64,000 nucleotides of DNA, taken from the NCBI GenBank assembly GCA_003155655.1, contig PMDS01000026.1, positions 26,161 through 90,160 on the forward strand, written 5' to 3'. The notes below the pieces were generated by a model. That model did not search any database, was not told where the DNA came from, and saw nothing but the letters and a program-made list of their open reading frames with translations. This stretch comes from Melioribacter sp. Its GTDB lineage: Bacteria; Bacteroidota; Ignavibacteria; Ignavibacteriales; Melioribacteraceae. Shown in pieces: positions 53,214-62,268 of this stretch; the first letter of the stretch is position 1; each line of letters opens with the position of its first letter. Position numbers and translations under genes: made by a program.

Positions 53214-54061
53214 TTTTTACTTTTAGCTTGCAATAGTATTCTTAAAAATTCTGCAGCACCTTCTTCATTATTTGTTCCCTTAGTAATAAAGTCTGCCATT
53301 TTTTTCAACTCCGGAACAGCATTGGCAACCGCAATTTTCAGCGCATCAGTGTCAAAGAGAGTTTTATCATTATACCAGTCACCAATCACCACAGTATCTT
53401 TCATTTTAATTTTCAAATGCTTCAGTAATTTTCTTAAGCTTTCACCTTTGCTGCATCCAATTTTTCTAATTTCAAGATAATAATTGCCACCCGGAGCATG
53501 TGATTTATAATATGAAGAACGGATACCAAATGTCCAGGGAAAAGACATTTTTGAGGATACATGTTTTATATTGGCATTGTAATCACCGCAAATTATCACT
53601 TCTAAGGTATTCTTAAGGTAATCATCATAAGAACCGATCTGTTCATACCTTGCACCAAATTTATCCAGTAAGCTTGGAATTAATGCATTTTCTTCTGTAT
53701 AATAAATTGCGGAGTCGTGACAAAGAGCAATATTAAGCAGATATTGGTCAGTCAGTTTTAAAGCTCTAAGCACATATTTTTTAGGAAGATAAGCTTCAAA
53801 TACACTTTTTTCACCAGGGAATCTTTTAATTAAAGTTCCTTCAAGAGTAATTAAGGGAATTTTAATATCCAATTCGTCGGCATAATTTGTAACGGCACTT
53901 AAAAGCCTACCGGTAGCAATAGTGAATTTAACTCCAAGACGTGATAAATCTTTAATAAGAGTCTTAGTTTCTTCACCAATTTTACCATTGTCATCGGTAA
54001 GGGTTCCGTCAAGATCAAATACAACAAGCTTAATTCTACGAAGAAGTTCTTTGTTAATCAT
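53210..54061 (-). CDS. HAD-superfamily hydrolase, Cof-type
   Basis: A 283-residue phosphatase with motif I FDLDGTLTD (Asp16, Asp18), the motif II region FTIATGRLLS and motif III/IV VVIGDWYNDKTLFD, with a C2B cap domain between. The organisation is that of Cof/YidA sugar or nucleotide phosphatases. A general phosphatase role is inferred; the substrate is unknown. Motif IV reads Gly-Asp-Trp-Tyr-Asn-Asp in place of the common Gly-Asp-x-x-Asn-Asp and is functional in form. It overlaps the PgpH-like gene by four bases. Confidence 0.88.
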   Translation of the reverse strand: MINKELLRRIKLVVFDLDGTLTDDNGKIGEETKTLIKDLSRLGVKFTIATGRLLSAVTNYADELDIKIPLITLEGTLIKRFPGEKSVFEAYLPKKYVLRALKLTDQYLLNIALCHDSAIYYTEENALIPSLLDKFGARYEQIGSYDDYLKNTLEVIICGDYNANIKHVSSKMSFPWTFGIRSSYYKSHAPGGNYYLEIRKIGCSKGESLRKLLKHLKIKMKDTVVIGDWYNDKTLFDTDALKIAVANAVPELKKMADFITKGTNNEEGAAEFLRILLQAKSKK

Positions 54062-54223
54062 GGGTGAAATTTCTTCTTAATTTCAATTCTTAATTGAAAG
54101 ATAAACATTTTACTTGAAGAATTTAATAGAACTTTCACTGTTTTTAAATGGCATACAACCCCCAAATGACCAGCATGTTCTTAAAATATGTTAAATGAGA
54201 AGAGAAAAACGCGGTTTGCTATT

Positions 54224-54583
54224 CTACAATACTTCTAATTCTTTAATTGCTTCATTAACCGTGTTACAAACGTGAAGAACTCTATCTAACTGAGATATTT
54301 CAATAAGAGTTTTAACATTTTTTGTAGGGGAAGCAATTCTTATATGACCTTCATTAGATTGAAGAATTCTAAAAGCAAGCAGAATAGAACTCAAACCCGA
54401 ACTGTCACAATAGTCAACTTCGGATAGATCTATAATAAGTTTTTTAACATCTTCAGTATGCAGTAGAATTGTAAATTCACCTTTTACAAAGCCTGCAATT
54501 GAGGCATCAAACCGCTTTTCATTCAGTTTAAATATTGCGATGTTGCCAATTTTCTTTAATTCGTAGTTAAAATTTTCACTCAT
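54224..54583 (-). CDS. STAS-domain anti-sigma factor antagonist
   Basis: A 119-residue single STAS domain. The phosphorylation-site segment is VDYCDSSGLSSIL with Ser61 as the probable target, flanked by the strand KKLIIDLS and by RIASPTKNVKTLIEISQL. Such proteins switch partners with a kinase/anti-sigma factor. No RsbW-like kinase is next to it, so its partner lies elsewhere. It is separated from the HAD gene by 162 bp with no visible structure. Confidence 0.88.
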   Translation of the reverse strand: MSENFNYELKKIGNIAIFKLNEKRFDASIAGFVKGEFTILLHTEDVKKLIIDLSEVDYCDSSGLSSILLAFRILQSNEGHIRIASPTKNVKTLIEISQLDRVLHVCNTVNEAIKELEVL

Positions 54584-54656
54584 CTTTCAAATACAATAAT
54601 TGATTATTTTGTACCTATAATCTACAAATTCAGCTAAATAAACCAAACATTATTAA

Positions 54657-55187
54657 TCAAAACATCTGAAGATAATTCAAAAAACTCCTATATGAAGCTT
54701 CAGAACTAGCCTGTTTGTCTGTAATTTGAAGATTATAGTAGCTTTCCGAGAATTCTTTGGCAAAACTGACCTTCAATTTAGACTTTGCAATGTTGGTAAC
54801 CGCACTGAATAAAACATCTTCCCGGCGGTTCAAATCAATTGCAATGTCAAACTCCATTCCATCAAGGTACTCAATTATTTTTTTCCCCGGTAAGTTAAAT
54901 TTAGTTACTTGTTCAGGATTAAATGAGATGAACCTAAATTTTTCTTTTTGCGGGATCAGGCTTAATTTGTTGTTTGGCAGAAACAATGTTATAGACTTCT
55001 TTTTAGCTGATAAATATTTAAGAATTTCCAAGGAACACGAGAAATCATCATCCTGTTTTGGCATCACAATAAAAAAACTATGCGCATTTGAAATCACATT
55101 TGTATAAGGCAAAGGATTACTGTTTTTTTTAACATATCTTTGTCTTAATATAAAATGCGAAATTTTCTTTTTAATTTCTTCAAACAT
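54657..55187 (-). CDS. Unknown protein resembling a GT9 (heptosyltransferase) N-terminal half
   Basis: A 176-residue protein with a basic N-terminus and Rossmann-like strands: AHSFFIVMPKQDDDFSCSLEILKYL, SITLFLPNN, and FDIAIDLNRREDVLFSAVTNIAKSKLKVSF. The last pattern resembles the Asp-Leu-xx-xxxxSA...AK.KVGF segment of GT9 glycosyltransferases and of small Bacteroidota proteins of unknown function. The C-terminal donor-binding half of GT9 is absent, so it is either a truncated relative or a separate family. It sits 6 bp downstream of ligA on the same strand. Confidence 0.5.
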   Translation of the reverse strand: MFEEIKKKISHFILRQRYVKKNSNPLPYTNVISNAHSFFIVMPKQDDDFSCSLEILKYLSAKKKSITLFLPNNKLSLIPQKEKFRFISFNPEQVTKFNLPGKKIIEYLDGMEFDIAIDLNRREDVLFSAVTNIAKSKLKVSFAKEFSESYYNLQITDKQASSEASYRSFLNYLQMF

Positions 55188-55193
55188 TTGAGA

Positions 55194-57206
55194 TCATCCA
55201 ATCATTTCTAAAAGCTGTTTTTCTGTAAGAACCTGAATGCCAAATTTTTGTGCCTGTTTCAATTTTGAACCCGGACTTTCACCGGCAATAACATAATTAG
55301 TATTTTTACTAACGGCAGAGACAACTTTCCCTCCGTTTGATTCAATTTTCTCCTTTGCTTCATCACGAGCCATTGATTCTAATGTACCTGTCAAAACAAA
55401 AGAATTGCCTTCTAATTTGCCCGAAATTTTTTTCTTCATCTCTGAAGAGAAACATAGACCGGCCTTTTTTAGTTTTTCAACTATTTTCCTGTTCTGAGAA
55501 TCTGCAAAGAATCTTAAAATACTCTTGCTAATAGACGTTCCAATCTCATGGATAGTTTCAATTTCCTCTGCCGAAGCATTAACTAAATCATCAATTGACT
55601 GGAAGTGTTCAGCAAGTTTTTTTGCAGCACCGGCTCCAACATACCTAATTCCGAGCGCAAATAGAACTTTTTCAAATTTACGCTTTTTACTCTCTTCAAT
55701 AGCCTCTAAAAGATTATCTACACTCTTTTCTCCGAGTCTGTCAATTTGAATAAGTTCTTCCCGTTTATCTTTTAACCGGAAAATATCTGAATAATCTTTT
55801 AAGAATCCGGAATCAACAAAAAGATTAATAAGCGCCTCTCCCAAACCTTCAATATCCATAGCACCGCGTGCAGCAAAGTGCCCGATCCTTCCTTTTACTT
55901 GCTGCATACAAAAATTATTCTCACAGTAAAGTGCAACTTCTCCTTCGGGTTTAAACAATTTTGATCCGCATACAGGGCATTTTGAAGGTGGTTTTACTTC
56001 AACTGATCCTTTTAAACGCTTTTTAGGATCAACAGATACAACTTTGGGGATTACATCTCCACCTTTTTCAATAACAACCCAATCCCCTTCCCTTATATCT
56101 TTTCTTTTTATTTCATCGATGTTGTGAAGTGTAGCTCTGCTGATTGTTGATCCGGAAAGAAAAACCGGTTCTAGTTCTGCAACAGGTGTAAGAGTACCGG
56201 TTCTTCCAACCTGCCATACAATTTTGTTAAGCCTTGTCTGTGCCTGCTTTGCCTTAAATTTAAATGCAACAGCCCAGCGGGGCGACTTAGCAATGCTGCC
56301 AAGAATCTTTTGTTGTTTTAATGAATTTACTTTAACAACAACACCATCAATTTCATAAGGAAGTTTATCACGTTTATCTTCCCATTCTCTACAAAAACTC
56401 AACACTTCATCAATATTTTTACAGAGTTTATAATTTTTATTTACTCTAAATCCCAATTCATTAATCAGCAGTAAATTGTCATATTGTGTTTTTAGGGCGA
56501 TGTCTTCGGTAAAAAGAAAATACAAAAATATTTTTAGCGGACGTTTAGCAACTAATTGCGGGTCTTGAAGCTTCAAAGTTCCTGCAGAAGAATTGCGGGG
56601 ATTTGCAAATGTTTTTTCTCCATTCAGCTCCCTTTCTTCATTTAGTTTCTTGAATTCCTCAAGTTCCATATATACTTCACCGCGGACTTCAAAATTCCTT
56701 AAACTATATTTTTGCAGAGGCTTTTTATTTATTGCAAGGGGAACCGCTTTTATAGTCTTAACATTATTAGTTACTTCTTCACCAACAGCGCCATCACCCC
56801 TCGTTGCAGCAACATTTAATTTACCATCAAAATAATGCAGACTAACTGAAAGCCCGTCAATTTTTAACTCACATACATATTCAACATTTTCTTCTTCGGG
56901 TAATCCTTCTTTAACTCTTCTATCAAAATCAATTAATTCGTTTTCATTATATGTGTTCGATAAACTTAGCATAGGAATGTTGTGTTGAACAGGCTTGAAT
57001 TCTTTTGTAAGGTCAGAACCAACCCTCTGAGTAGGAGAATCTTTAGATATAAATTGCGGGTTTTCTTTTTCAAGCAGAATCAGTTCATTCAAAAGCTGAT
57101 CATACATGTAATCACTAATTGATGGCTCAGCAAGAACATGGTAATTATAATCGTGCTCTCTAATTTGCTCTCTAAGCTTTTCAATTCTGTTTTGTGGGAT
57201 TTTCAT
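55194..57206 (-). CDS. ligA: NAD-dependent DNA ligase
   Basis: A 670-residue replicative DNA ligase. From ATG 57206 (residue 1) the order is: NAD-binding Ia domain with the YHVLAEP segment; adenylation domain with Lys115 in CELKIDGLSVSLHY; OB fold; zinc finger CPVC...C...C; helix-hairpin-helix repeats (IGEKSVDNLLEAIE, GIRYVGAGAAKKLAEHF); and a BRCT domain ending GESPGSKLKQAQKFG. Length is exactly typical. A TTG further upstream would add 30 residues that overlap the RodZ-like gene, so I reject it. The true start overlaps that gene by 26 bp. Confidence 0.96.
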   Translation of the reverse strand: MKIPQNRIEKLREQIREHDYNYHVLAEPSISDYMYDQLLNELILLEKENPQFISKDSPTQRVGSDLTKEFKPVQHNIPMLSLSNTYNENELIDFDRRVKEGLPEEENVEYVCELKIDGLSVSLHYFDGKLNVAATRGDGAVGEEVTNNVKTIKAVPLAINKKPLQKYSLRNFEVRGEVYMELEEFKKLNEERELNGEKTFANPRNSSAGTLKLQDPQLVAKRPLKIFLYFLFTEDIALKTQYDNLLLINELGFRVNKNYKLCKNIDEVLSFCREWEDKRDKLPYEIDGVVVKVNSLKQQKILGSIAKSPRWAVAFKFKAKQAQTRLNKIVWQVGRTGTLTPVAELEPVFLSGSTISRATLHNIDEIKRKDIREGDWVVIEKGGDVIPKVVSVDPKKRLKGSVEVKPPSKCPVCGSKLFKPEGEVALYCENNFCMQQVKGRIGHFAARGAMDIEGLGEALINLFVDSGFLKDYSDIFRLKDKREELIQIDRLGEKSVDNLLEAIEESKKRKFEKVLFALGIRYVGAGAAKKLAEHFQSIDDLVNASAEEIETIHEIGTSISKSILRFFADSQNRKIVEKLKKAGLCFSSEMKKKISGKLEGNSFVLTGTLESMARDEAKEKIESNGGKVVSAVSKNTNYVIAGESPGSKLKQAQKFGIQVLTEKQLLEMIG

Positions 57207-58098
57207 TCTTTTGCCGAGGCTGTATTGTGAAAAAACGTACGGCATCAGGAGAAATAGAGATGTTCCTGATCTCACCACTTTTACCAATATTTTCAACTTG
57301 TTTATTGTTGAAAAATATCTTCACTAGTCCTGCATTTCCAACAGTAACACTAAAGTTTTTTATAGATGCAAAATTCAAGTTAATATTAGGCTGAATAACA
57401 CCCTGCTGAACAATTTTTCCATCAGAATAAACTTTTACCCATACTTTATCACTTGCCGTTAAACGAAGACGTAAACTGTCTGGTTTATTCTTAGCAGAAG
57501 GAGTATTAGGCTGGTCAAAACTTTGGCTATTATTGCTGGGCTCGGTTTCAAAACGTTGGGATGAATTATTAATGTTCTCTTTATCAGAGCCTTCTTTAAC
57601 AATATCAGCAGAGGAATTGTTAATAAATGCAAAATAGAACACAATTAACGCCAATAAAAGCACAATGCCGCCAATAATAACGTTCATTTGTGAAAATGGG
57701 CCGGCTTTTGGAGTAGTCTCCTCATAAACCTCATTAGAAACAGTTTGTGTTTCTTCTTGCTGCTCAGCAAATTTCTTTATTACCGGTTCATTTACAATTT
57801 TTTCTTTTTCAACATGTTCTATTACACGATCAGCAATATTTTGCCCTGGTTTCCAATTCTTAGCTTCATCATATTTTATTAAGATGTCATTAGGATTTAA
57901 ATCCAGAATTTGGCAATATTCTCTTAGGAATGCACGCATATAGATATCCGGAATGATATCAAAGTCGGCATTTTCAATAGCATTTAGAAATTTTGGATCA
58001 ATTTTAGTTTTTACAGCAATTTGCTGAATCGAAATATCTTTTGCTGCACGAATAACTTTAAGTTCTTCGGCAAATTTTTTAAGTACATCTGATGCCAT
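57181..58098 (-). CDS. rodZ: RodZ-like cell-shape protein (HTH plus DUF4115)
   Basis: A 305-residue single-pass membrane protein: N-terminal helix-turn-helix domain (about 8-75, with IQQIAVKTKIDPKFLNAIE and YMRAFLREYCQILDLNP), a linker, a transmembrane helix (about 143-162, IIGGIVLLLALIVFYFAF), a Ser/Asn-rich spacer and a C-terminal DUF4115 beta domain (KVWVKVYSDGKIVQQGVIQP). RodZ anchors the MreB cytoskeleton during cell elongation. The gene lies between rsmB (8 bp upstream) and ligA (26-bp overlap), a compact housekeeping run. Confidence 0.88.
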   Translation of the reverse strand: MASDVLKKFAEELKVIRAAKDISIQQIAVKTKIDPKFLNAIENADFDIIPDIYMRAFLREYCQILDLNPNDILIKYDEAKNWKPGQNIADRVIEHVEKEKIVNEPVIKKFAEQQEETQTVSNEVYEETTPKAGPFSQMNVIIGGIVLLLALIVFYFAFINNSSADIVKEGSDKENINNSSQRFETEPSNNSQSFDQPNTPSAKNKPDSLRLRLTASDKVWVKVYSDGKIVQQGVIQPNINLNFASIKNFSVTVGNAGLVKIFFNNKQVENIGKSGEIRNISISPDAVRFFTIQPRQKNENPTKQN

Positions 58099-58106
58099 AT
58101 ATCTAT

Positions 58107-59480
58107 CTAATTATGAGGAATTCTTTCCAACTTTGCCGCAAAGGAGCCATCAATTCCATGAATATGCGGCAAGATTTGTATACATCCATTCTCATCTGAA
58201 AAATCAGCAGAAAACGTATCACTACAGTTCACAAGTCTAAAATCCTGATTTTCCAATAAGAACTTATGGATAATCTCAAAATTTTCTTCGGGCTCTATTG
58301 TACATGTGCTGTATACTAGTACACCGTCTTTTTTTAGAAGAGATGCACCTTTTTTAAGTAACTCATATTGAATATTAGCAATTTTCCTAATATCCCCCAA
58401 GTCTCTTTTCCATTTTAAATCAGGCTTTTTAGTCAGTGTTCCCAAACCTGAACATGGGGTATCCACAAGTACTCTGTCAAAACCATTATTATCAGAAAAT
58501 TCATTAGCATCAATTGTCAAAGTTTTAACATTTTTAACTTGTAGTCTATCCAGGTTTTTTCTTAGTATTTTCAGCCTGCTTTCATAACGGTCGATTGCAA
58601 TTATTTCCCCTGAATTTTGCATTACATCTGCAATAAAGGCAGTTTTACCGCCGGGTGCGGCACATAAATCGAGAACACGCATACCTGGCTTAATATCCAG
58701 CAATTTAATTGGAATTCCAGTACTTTCATCCTGAACAGAAAAATACCCTTTGTGAAAATATTCCCAGTCGGTTATATTTGAAAGAACATTCATCCTAATG
58801 AATTCCGGCAAGTATTTACCTTCTGTAAACTTCAACTCGACACTATTGAGGAGGGAAATCATTTCTTCTTTTGAGGTTACAAGTGAATTTATTCGGATGA
58901 TTAATGAAGGTTTAGAATTGTTTGCGATTAAAAGCTTTTCAGTTTCATCCTTGCCATAACGGTTTATCCATCTTTTTACCATCCAGCCGGGATGCGAATA
59001 GTAAGCGCTAAAATAGCCTATCAAATCCTCAGCGGGATCGGGATAACGAATTGAATCTTTACTTCTGATTATGTTTCTCAAAACAGCGTTGGTTAAATCA
59101 GCCGATTTTTGTCCTTGTAGCTTTTTAACAAACTCAACAGCTTCATTTACAGCAGCATATTCCGGAACTTTGTCAAGAAATAAAATTTGATAGAGTGCGA
59201 CGCGCATAGCGTTTTTTACGTTTGGAATGCACTTTGAAAATTGACCTTTATAAAACCCATTTAAAATCCAGTCAATTCTTCCAAGCCATCGAGTAACACC
59301 ATGAACAATTTCATAAAGCAGAGATTTATCTGGACCTGATAAATTTGAGTTTTTTATTTCAATATCAAGAAGTTTATCAAGATATGCATCGGTTCTATCT
59401 ATACGATTGAGAATTTTAACTGCGCTGCCCCTAACCCCTTGGTATAGATTCATACCAAATGAATCGTTTATTATTTCCAT
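58107..59480 (-). CDS. rsmB: 16S rRNA (cytosine-967-C5) methyltransferase
   Basis: A 457-residue m5C methyltransferase: NusB-like N-terminal RNA-binding domain (about 12-140), then a Rossmann SAM domain with LDLCAAPGGKTAFIAD (motif I), IDRYESRL, VDTPCSGLGTLTKKPDLKWKR (motif IV) and VYSTCTIEPEENFEII (motif VI, catalytic Cys). Both conserved cysteines are present. It starts at ATG 59480; an internal ATG eight codons on is possible. The terminator of rpmE lies 60 bp upstream, so this gene probably begins a new transcript that continues into rodZ and ligA. Confidence 0.94.
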   Translation of the reverse strand: MEIINDSFGMNLYQGVRGSAVKILNRIDRTDAYLDKLLDIEIKNSNLSGPDKSLLYEIVHGVTRWLGRIDWILNGFYKGQFSKCIPNVKNAMRVALYQILFLDKVPEYAAVNEAVEFVKKLQGQKSADLTNAVLRNIIRSKDSIRYPDPAEDLIGYFSAYYSHPGWMVKRWINRYGKDETEKLLIANNSKPSLIIRINSLVTSKEEMISLLNSVELKFTEGKYLPEFIRMNVLSNITDWEYFHKGYFSVQDESTGIPIKLLDIKPGMRVLDLCAAPGGKTAFIADVMQNSGEIIAIDRYESRLKILRKNLDRLQVKNVKTLTIDANEFSDNNGFDRVLVDTPCSGLGTLTKKPDLKWKRDLGDIRKIANIQYELLKKGASLLKKDGVLVYSTCTIEPEENFEIIHKFLLENQDFRLVNCSDTFSADFSDENGCIQILPHIHGIDGSFAAKLERIPHN

Positions 59481-59539
59481 ATCAAACCACAGTTTTAGGT
59501 GCTTTATTCATTACACACCCCCTTTTTTGTAAAAATATA

Positions 59540-59572
59540 TTTAAAAAGCAAAAGGGCTGTTTATACAGCCCT
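59540..59572 (-). terminator. Intrinsic terminator after rpmE
   Basis: On the minus strand an 8-bp stem, AGGGCTGT with ACAGCCCT (plus positions 59553-59560 and 59565-59572) and a 4-nt loop, is followed by TTTGCTTTTT. It lies 23 bp after the rpmE stop codon. Confidence 0.88.
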
Positions 59573-59594
59573 GCTGTTTAACATATTAAAAACA

Positions 59595-59810
59595 TTAGGA
59601 TTGTTTTGCCTCTTTCAATCCATATCTCTTCTTAAATCTTTCAACACGGCCAGTAGAATCAACCATTTTCTGTTTACCAGTGAAGAAAGGATGACAATTT
59701 GAACAAAGCTCAATTTTTATACTACTTACAGTTGACCGCGTTACAAATGTATTACCGCAAACACACGTAACTTCGCATCTTTTGTAATCCGGATGTATTC
59801 CATTTTTCAT
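59595..59810 (-). CDS. rpmE: 50S ribosomal protein L31
   Basis: A 71-residue zinc-binding ribosomal protein of the C+ type. [20 protein letters not shown] contains Cys16 and Cys18; [12 protein letters not shown] carries the second pair Cys36 and Cys39; [11 protein letters not shown] ends the conserved part. All four zinc ligands are kept. Length and motif order are standard. It stands as a single-gene unit with its own terminator. Confidence 0.97.
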   Translation of the reverse strand: MKNGIHPDYKRCEVTCVCGNTFVTRSTVSSIKIELCSNCHPFFTGKQKMVDSTGRVERFKKRYGLKEAKQS

Positions 59811-59888
59811 TTACAACAACTTCCTTGATTATTTTAATTTACAAATTTAGCTATGCCACATTAAAAAAACAAACAATAGATACAAAGA

Positions 59889-60545
59889 TTAGTGCGTTTT
59901 TTGCACTTTCTTCAACGAATCCGCTTTTAATTGCTCTTTTTTTACAGAATCTACACGTGCGCGGTATTTATCAAGTGTCTTTTTATCCGGCCGCTCGGAA
60001 ATAAAAAACCCGTTATCACCTGCTGGTTCACTTCCGCCATTTACAATATTACCGCGTTCCAAACCTTTTTGATTTGAATTTGCACCTGAAATATAGTCAT
60101 CAACTTTAACAGACCTTGAATCATCAATTTGATTTAAAGGTCTTTCATTGGAAGAATGAGAAAGCTGTGGTATTGATATTGTATTTTGGGACGCTTGATT
60201 AGAATTCTTCGCATTTTCTTCTTTTTTAAATGGTGCAACTGAATTATCGGCTATTGCCTGATTTTCAATAATGCGCGGGGAATTTGAAGGAACATTGCGC
60301 TGATTTGATGATGGAAGAAAAATAAAAAATAATAGTACAATTGTAACCACAATAGCCGAAGGAGCAAAAAACTTCACAAAATTAAATTGTGACTTTTGAT
60401 TCAAAGATTCTCCAAAATTTTTATTCTGAATTTTCGTCATCAAATTATACTCAAAATTTTCCGGCGCTTTTAATTTAGGAAGCTCTTTTAGATCTTTTAT
60501 CAATTTGTATTGCTTTTGCTCATTTTCACTGTAAATTTTATTCAT
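59889..60545 (-). CDS. Single-pass membrane protein, probable anti-sigma factor
   Basis: A 218-residue protein with a cytoplasmic N-terminal part (about 1-54), one transmembrane helix (about 55-76, FFAPSAIVVTIVLLFFIFLP) and a low-complexity Asn/Ser/Gln-rich periplasmic tail. It has no strong family signature. The zinc-anti-sigma HxxxCxxC motif is absent. It begins three bases after the stop codon of an ECF sigma factor gene, the usual place for a cognate anti-sigma factor, which is the basis of the call. Function is otherwise unknown. Confidence 0.55.
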   Translation of the reverse strand: MNKIYSENEQKQYKLIKDLKELPKLKAPENFEYNLMTKIQNKNFGESLNQKSQFNFVKFFAPSAIVVTIVLLFFIFLPSSNQRNVPSNSPRIIENQAIADNSVAPFKKEENAKNSNQASQNTISIPQLSHSSNERPLNQIDDSRSVKVDDYISGANSNQKGLERGNIVNGGSEPAGDNGFFISERPDKKTLDKYRARVDSVKKEQLKADSLKKVQKTH

Positions 60546-60548
60546 AGG

Positions 60549-61133
60549 CTACTCTCTATAAATGTGTTTTAGAAGTTTTTGTAATTGGATTCTTCCTCGA
60601 TTTATTCTAGATTTTACTGTGCCTATTGCCAGCCCGGTAATCTCTGAGATTTCTTCATAAGATAAATCCTGTATGTCTCTCAATATCACAACTTCTCTAT
60701 AAACTGGTTTCACTTTTAATAATGCTTTTTGAATTATCTCATTTTTGATCTGTCCGTCAGCGGTTCTATCCGGCGACAGGAACATTTTGTCTTCAATTTG
60801 CGGCGTTTTCTCATCATCATTATTATTAATTGAAAAAATATTTCTTCTTCTTCTTCTTTTCAACTCATTTTTAGCAAGGTTGCCTGCAATAGTATAAATC
60901 CAGGTTGAAAACTTAGCAAATGACCTATAAGAATCTTTATTCAAGTAAAATTTTATCATCGTATCCTGAACTATGTCGGTACACACATCTCTATCACCCA
61001 CAAATCTATAAACAAAGTTCATTAACGGGTCTTTATAACGCTTAACCAAATACTCATAAGCCTCAAGAGTATTATTATCCTGGAATTCTTTAATAAGTTC
61101 TTCATCTGTCAACGCGGTTAAGGGCTTATTCAA
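60549..61133 (-). CDS. ECF-family RNA polymerase sigma factor
   Basis: A 194-residue sigma-70-type factor. Region 2 contains LVKRYKDPLMNFVYRFVGD, DIVQDTMIKFY and FSTWIYTIAGNLAKNELKRRRRR. Region 4 has VYREVVILRDIQDLSYEEI and SEITGLAIGTVKSRINRGR, a clear helix-turn-helix. A 35-residue linker separates the domains. The start is TTG 61133. The tight link to a downstream membrane protein suggests envelope-signal control, but the stimulus and regulon cannot be read from here. Confidence 0.93.
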   Translation of the reverse strand: MNKPLTALTDEELIKEFQDNNTLEAYEYLVKRYKDPLMNFVYRFVGDRDVCTDIVQDTMIKFYLNKDSYRSFAKFSTWIYTIAGNLAKNELKRRRRRNIFSINNNDDEKTPQIEDKMFLSPDRTADGQIKNEIIQKALLKVKPVYREVVILRDIQDLSYEEISEITGLAIGTVKSRINRGRIQLQKLLKHIYRE

Positions 61134-61219
61134 CTAATATTATACCTTATTTGGATAGAAATGTTTCAAAATTTTAATTTAATTTTAGCCATTCAAGAAA
61201 ATAAAAGCAAGAGTTATAG

Positions 61220-62257
61220 TCAGTTCATAATATCAGACGTTATTTCCTGTCCTAGCATTTCTGCAATTAAAATCAGCAAAACAGTCTGCGGATTTGCAGA
61301 CGTAGTTTTAGTAGCAAGATCTGCGTTCAAAAGTGCCCGGGAAGCATTTAAAAGACGCTCATCAGACATTAAATATGCTGCTTTTTTGCAATTAATATAG
61401 TATCCCCAACTTACTCCAGCCATTTTAGCTGCTTCATTATCATTTATTCTTGATTTTATTAATTCAGATATCTGTGCAACTGTTAATACAAATTTAGCCA
61501 GCATGTTAATTATCACAACAATTTCAACGCCAGCATCTAATAAATTATAGGCAATTTTAACAGCCCTTGGTTTATCACCTTTACCCACAGCATCTTGAAG
61601 ATCAAAAATTGAATATTCTTTCGTGGGCGAGGCAATTTTTTTAATATCTTCGAATGTAACCTCACTCTTACCATGAAGGAAATCGACAAATTTTTCAAGT
61701 TGCGTCTCTAAAAGTGATTTATCCTCTCCAACAATTTCGACAAGCGACTGCGCATTATCATTTGTAAAATTGACTCCATATGCTTTTGCTTTCTTTATTA
61801 TCCAATCAAATAATTCTTGTCCTTTAGCAACCCTGGCTTCAAAAAGAAACTTCTTGTCTAATAAAATTGAATATGGTTCCTTCCCTATATCAATAATTTT
61901 CCCATTTTGAATTATAATTAAAATTGTAAATTCCGGAAGATTGGAAAGATAGTTTGTCAACTCCTTTTTGTCATTGAATTTCTCAAAGTTTTTCAGAATT
62001 AATAATTTTTTCCCGCCTCCAAATGGAAAGGAATAGGCAAGGTCTAGAACCTGCCGCAAGTTTTGACTTTTCTCCGCATTAATCACTTCTTTATCAAAAT
62101 CTGACAGAACAAGCGGTATTATAGTTTTTTCAATTGTTTCAACCGCTAGTTCAATAGTGTATTGATCCTCTCCACACAAAAAAAAGACAGGAAGAGATTT
62201 ATCTTTTGAGAGATATTTAGAAATATCAGTTATGAAAGGAATTTCTTTTTTTGCCAT
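61220..62257 (-). CDS. holA: DNA polymerase III, delta subunit
   Basis: A 345-residue clamp-loader subunit that opens the beta sliding clamp. The weak but recognisable pattern is: VFFLCGEDQYTIELAVETI at the N-terminus, KKLLILKNFEKF, the three-helix region GEDKSLLETQLEKFVDF, and YSIFDLQDAVGKGDKPRAVKIAYNLLDAG. VVIINMLAKFVLTVAQISELI follows. The Walker A is degenerate, as is normal for delta. It follows the cyclophilin gene by 11 bp on the same strand. Confidence 0.88.
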   Translation of the reverse strand: MAKKEIPFITDISKYLSKDKSLPVFFLCGEDQYTIELAVETIEKTIIPLVLSDFDKEVINAEKSQNLRQVLDLAYSFPFGGGKKLLILKNFEKFNDKKELTNYLSNLPEFTILIIIQNGKIIDIGKEPYSILLDKKFLFEARVAKGQELFDWIIKKAKAYGVNFTNDNAQSLVEIVGEDKSLLETQLEKFVDFLHGKSEVTFEDIKKIASPTKEYSIFDLQDAVGKGDKPRAVKIAYNLLDAGVEIVVIINMLAKFVLTVAQISELIKSRINDNEAAKMAGVSWGYYINCKKAAYLMSDERLLNASRALLNADLATKTTSANPQTVLLILIAEMLGQEITSDIMN

Positions 62258-62268
62258 ATAATAAAGAA

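Noticed and set aside
57207-57296. 30-residue N-terminal extension of LigA
   Set aside because: It overlaps the RodZ-like coding sequence, and LigA from 57206 already has the standard 670 residues.
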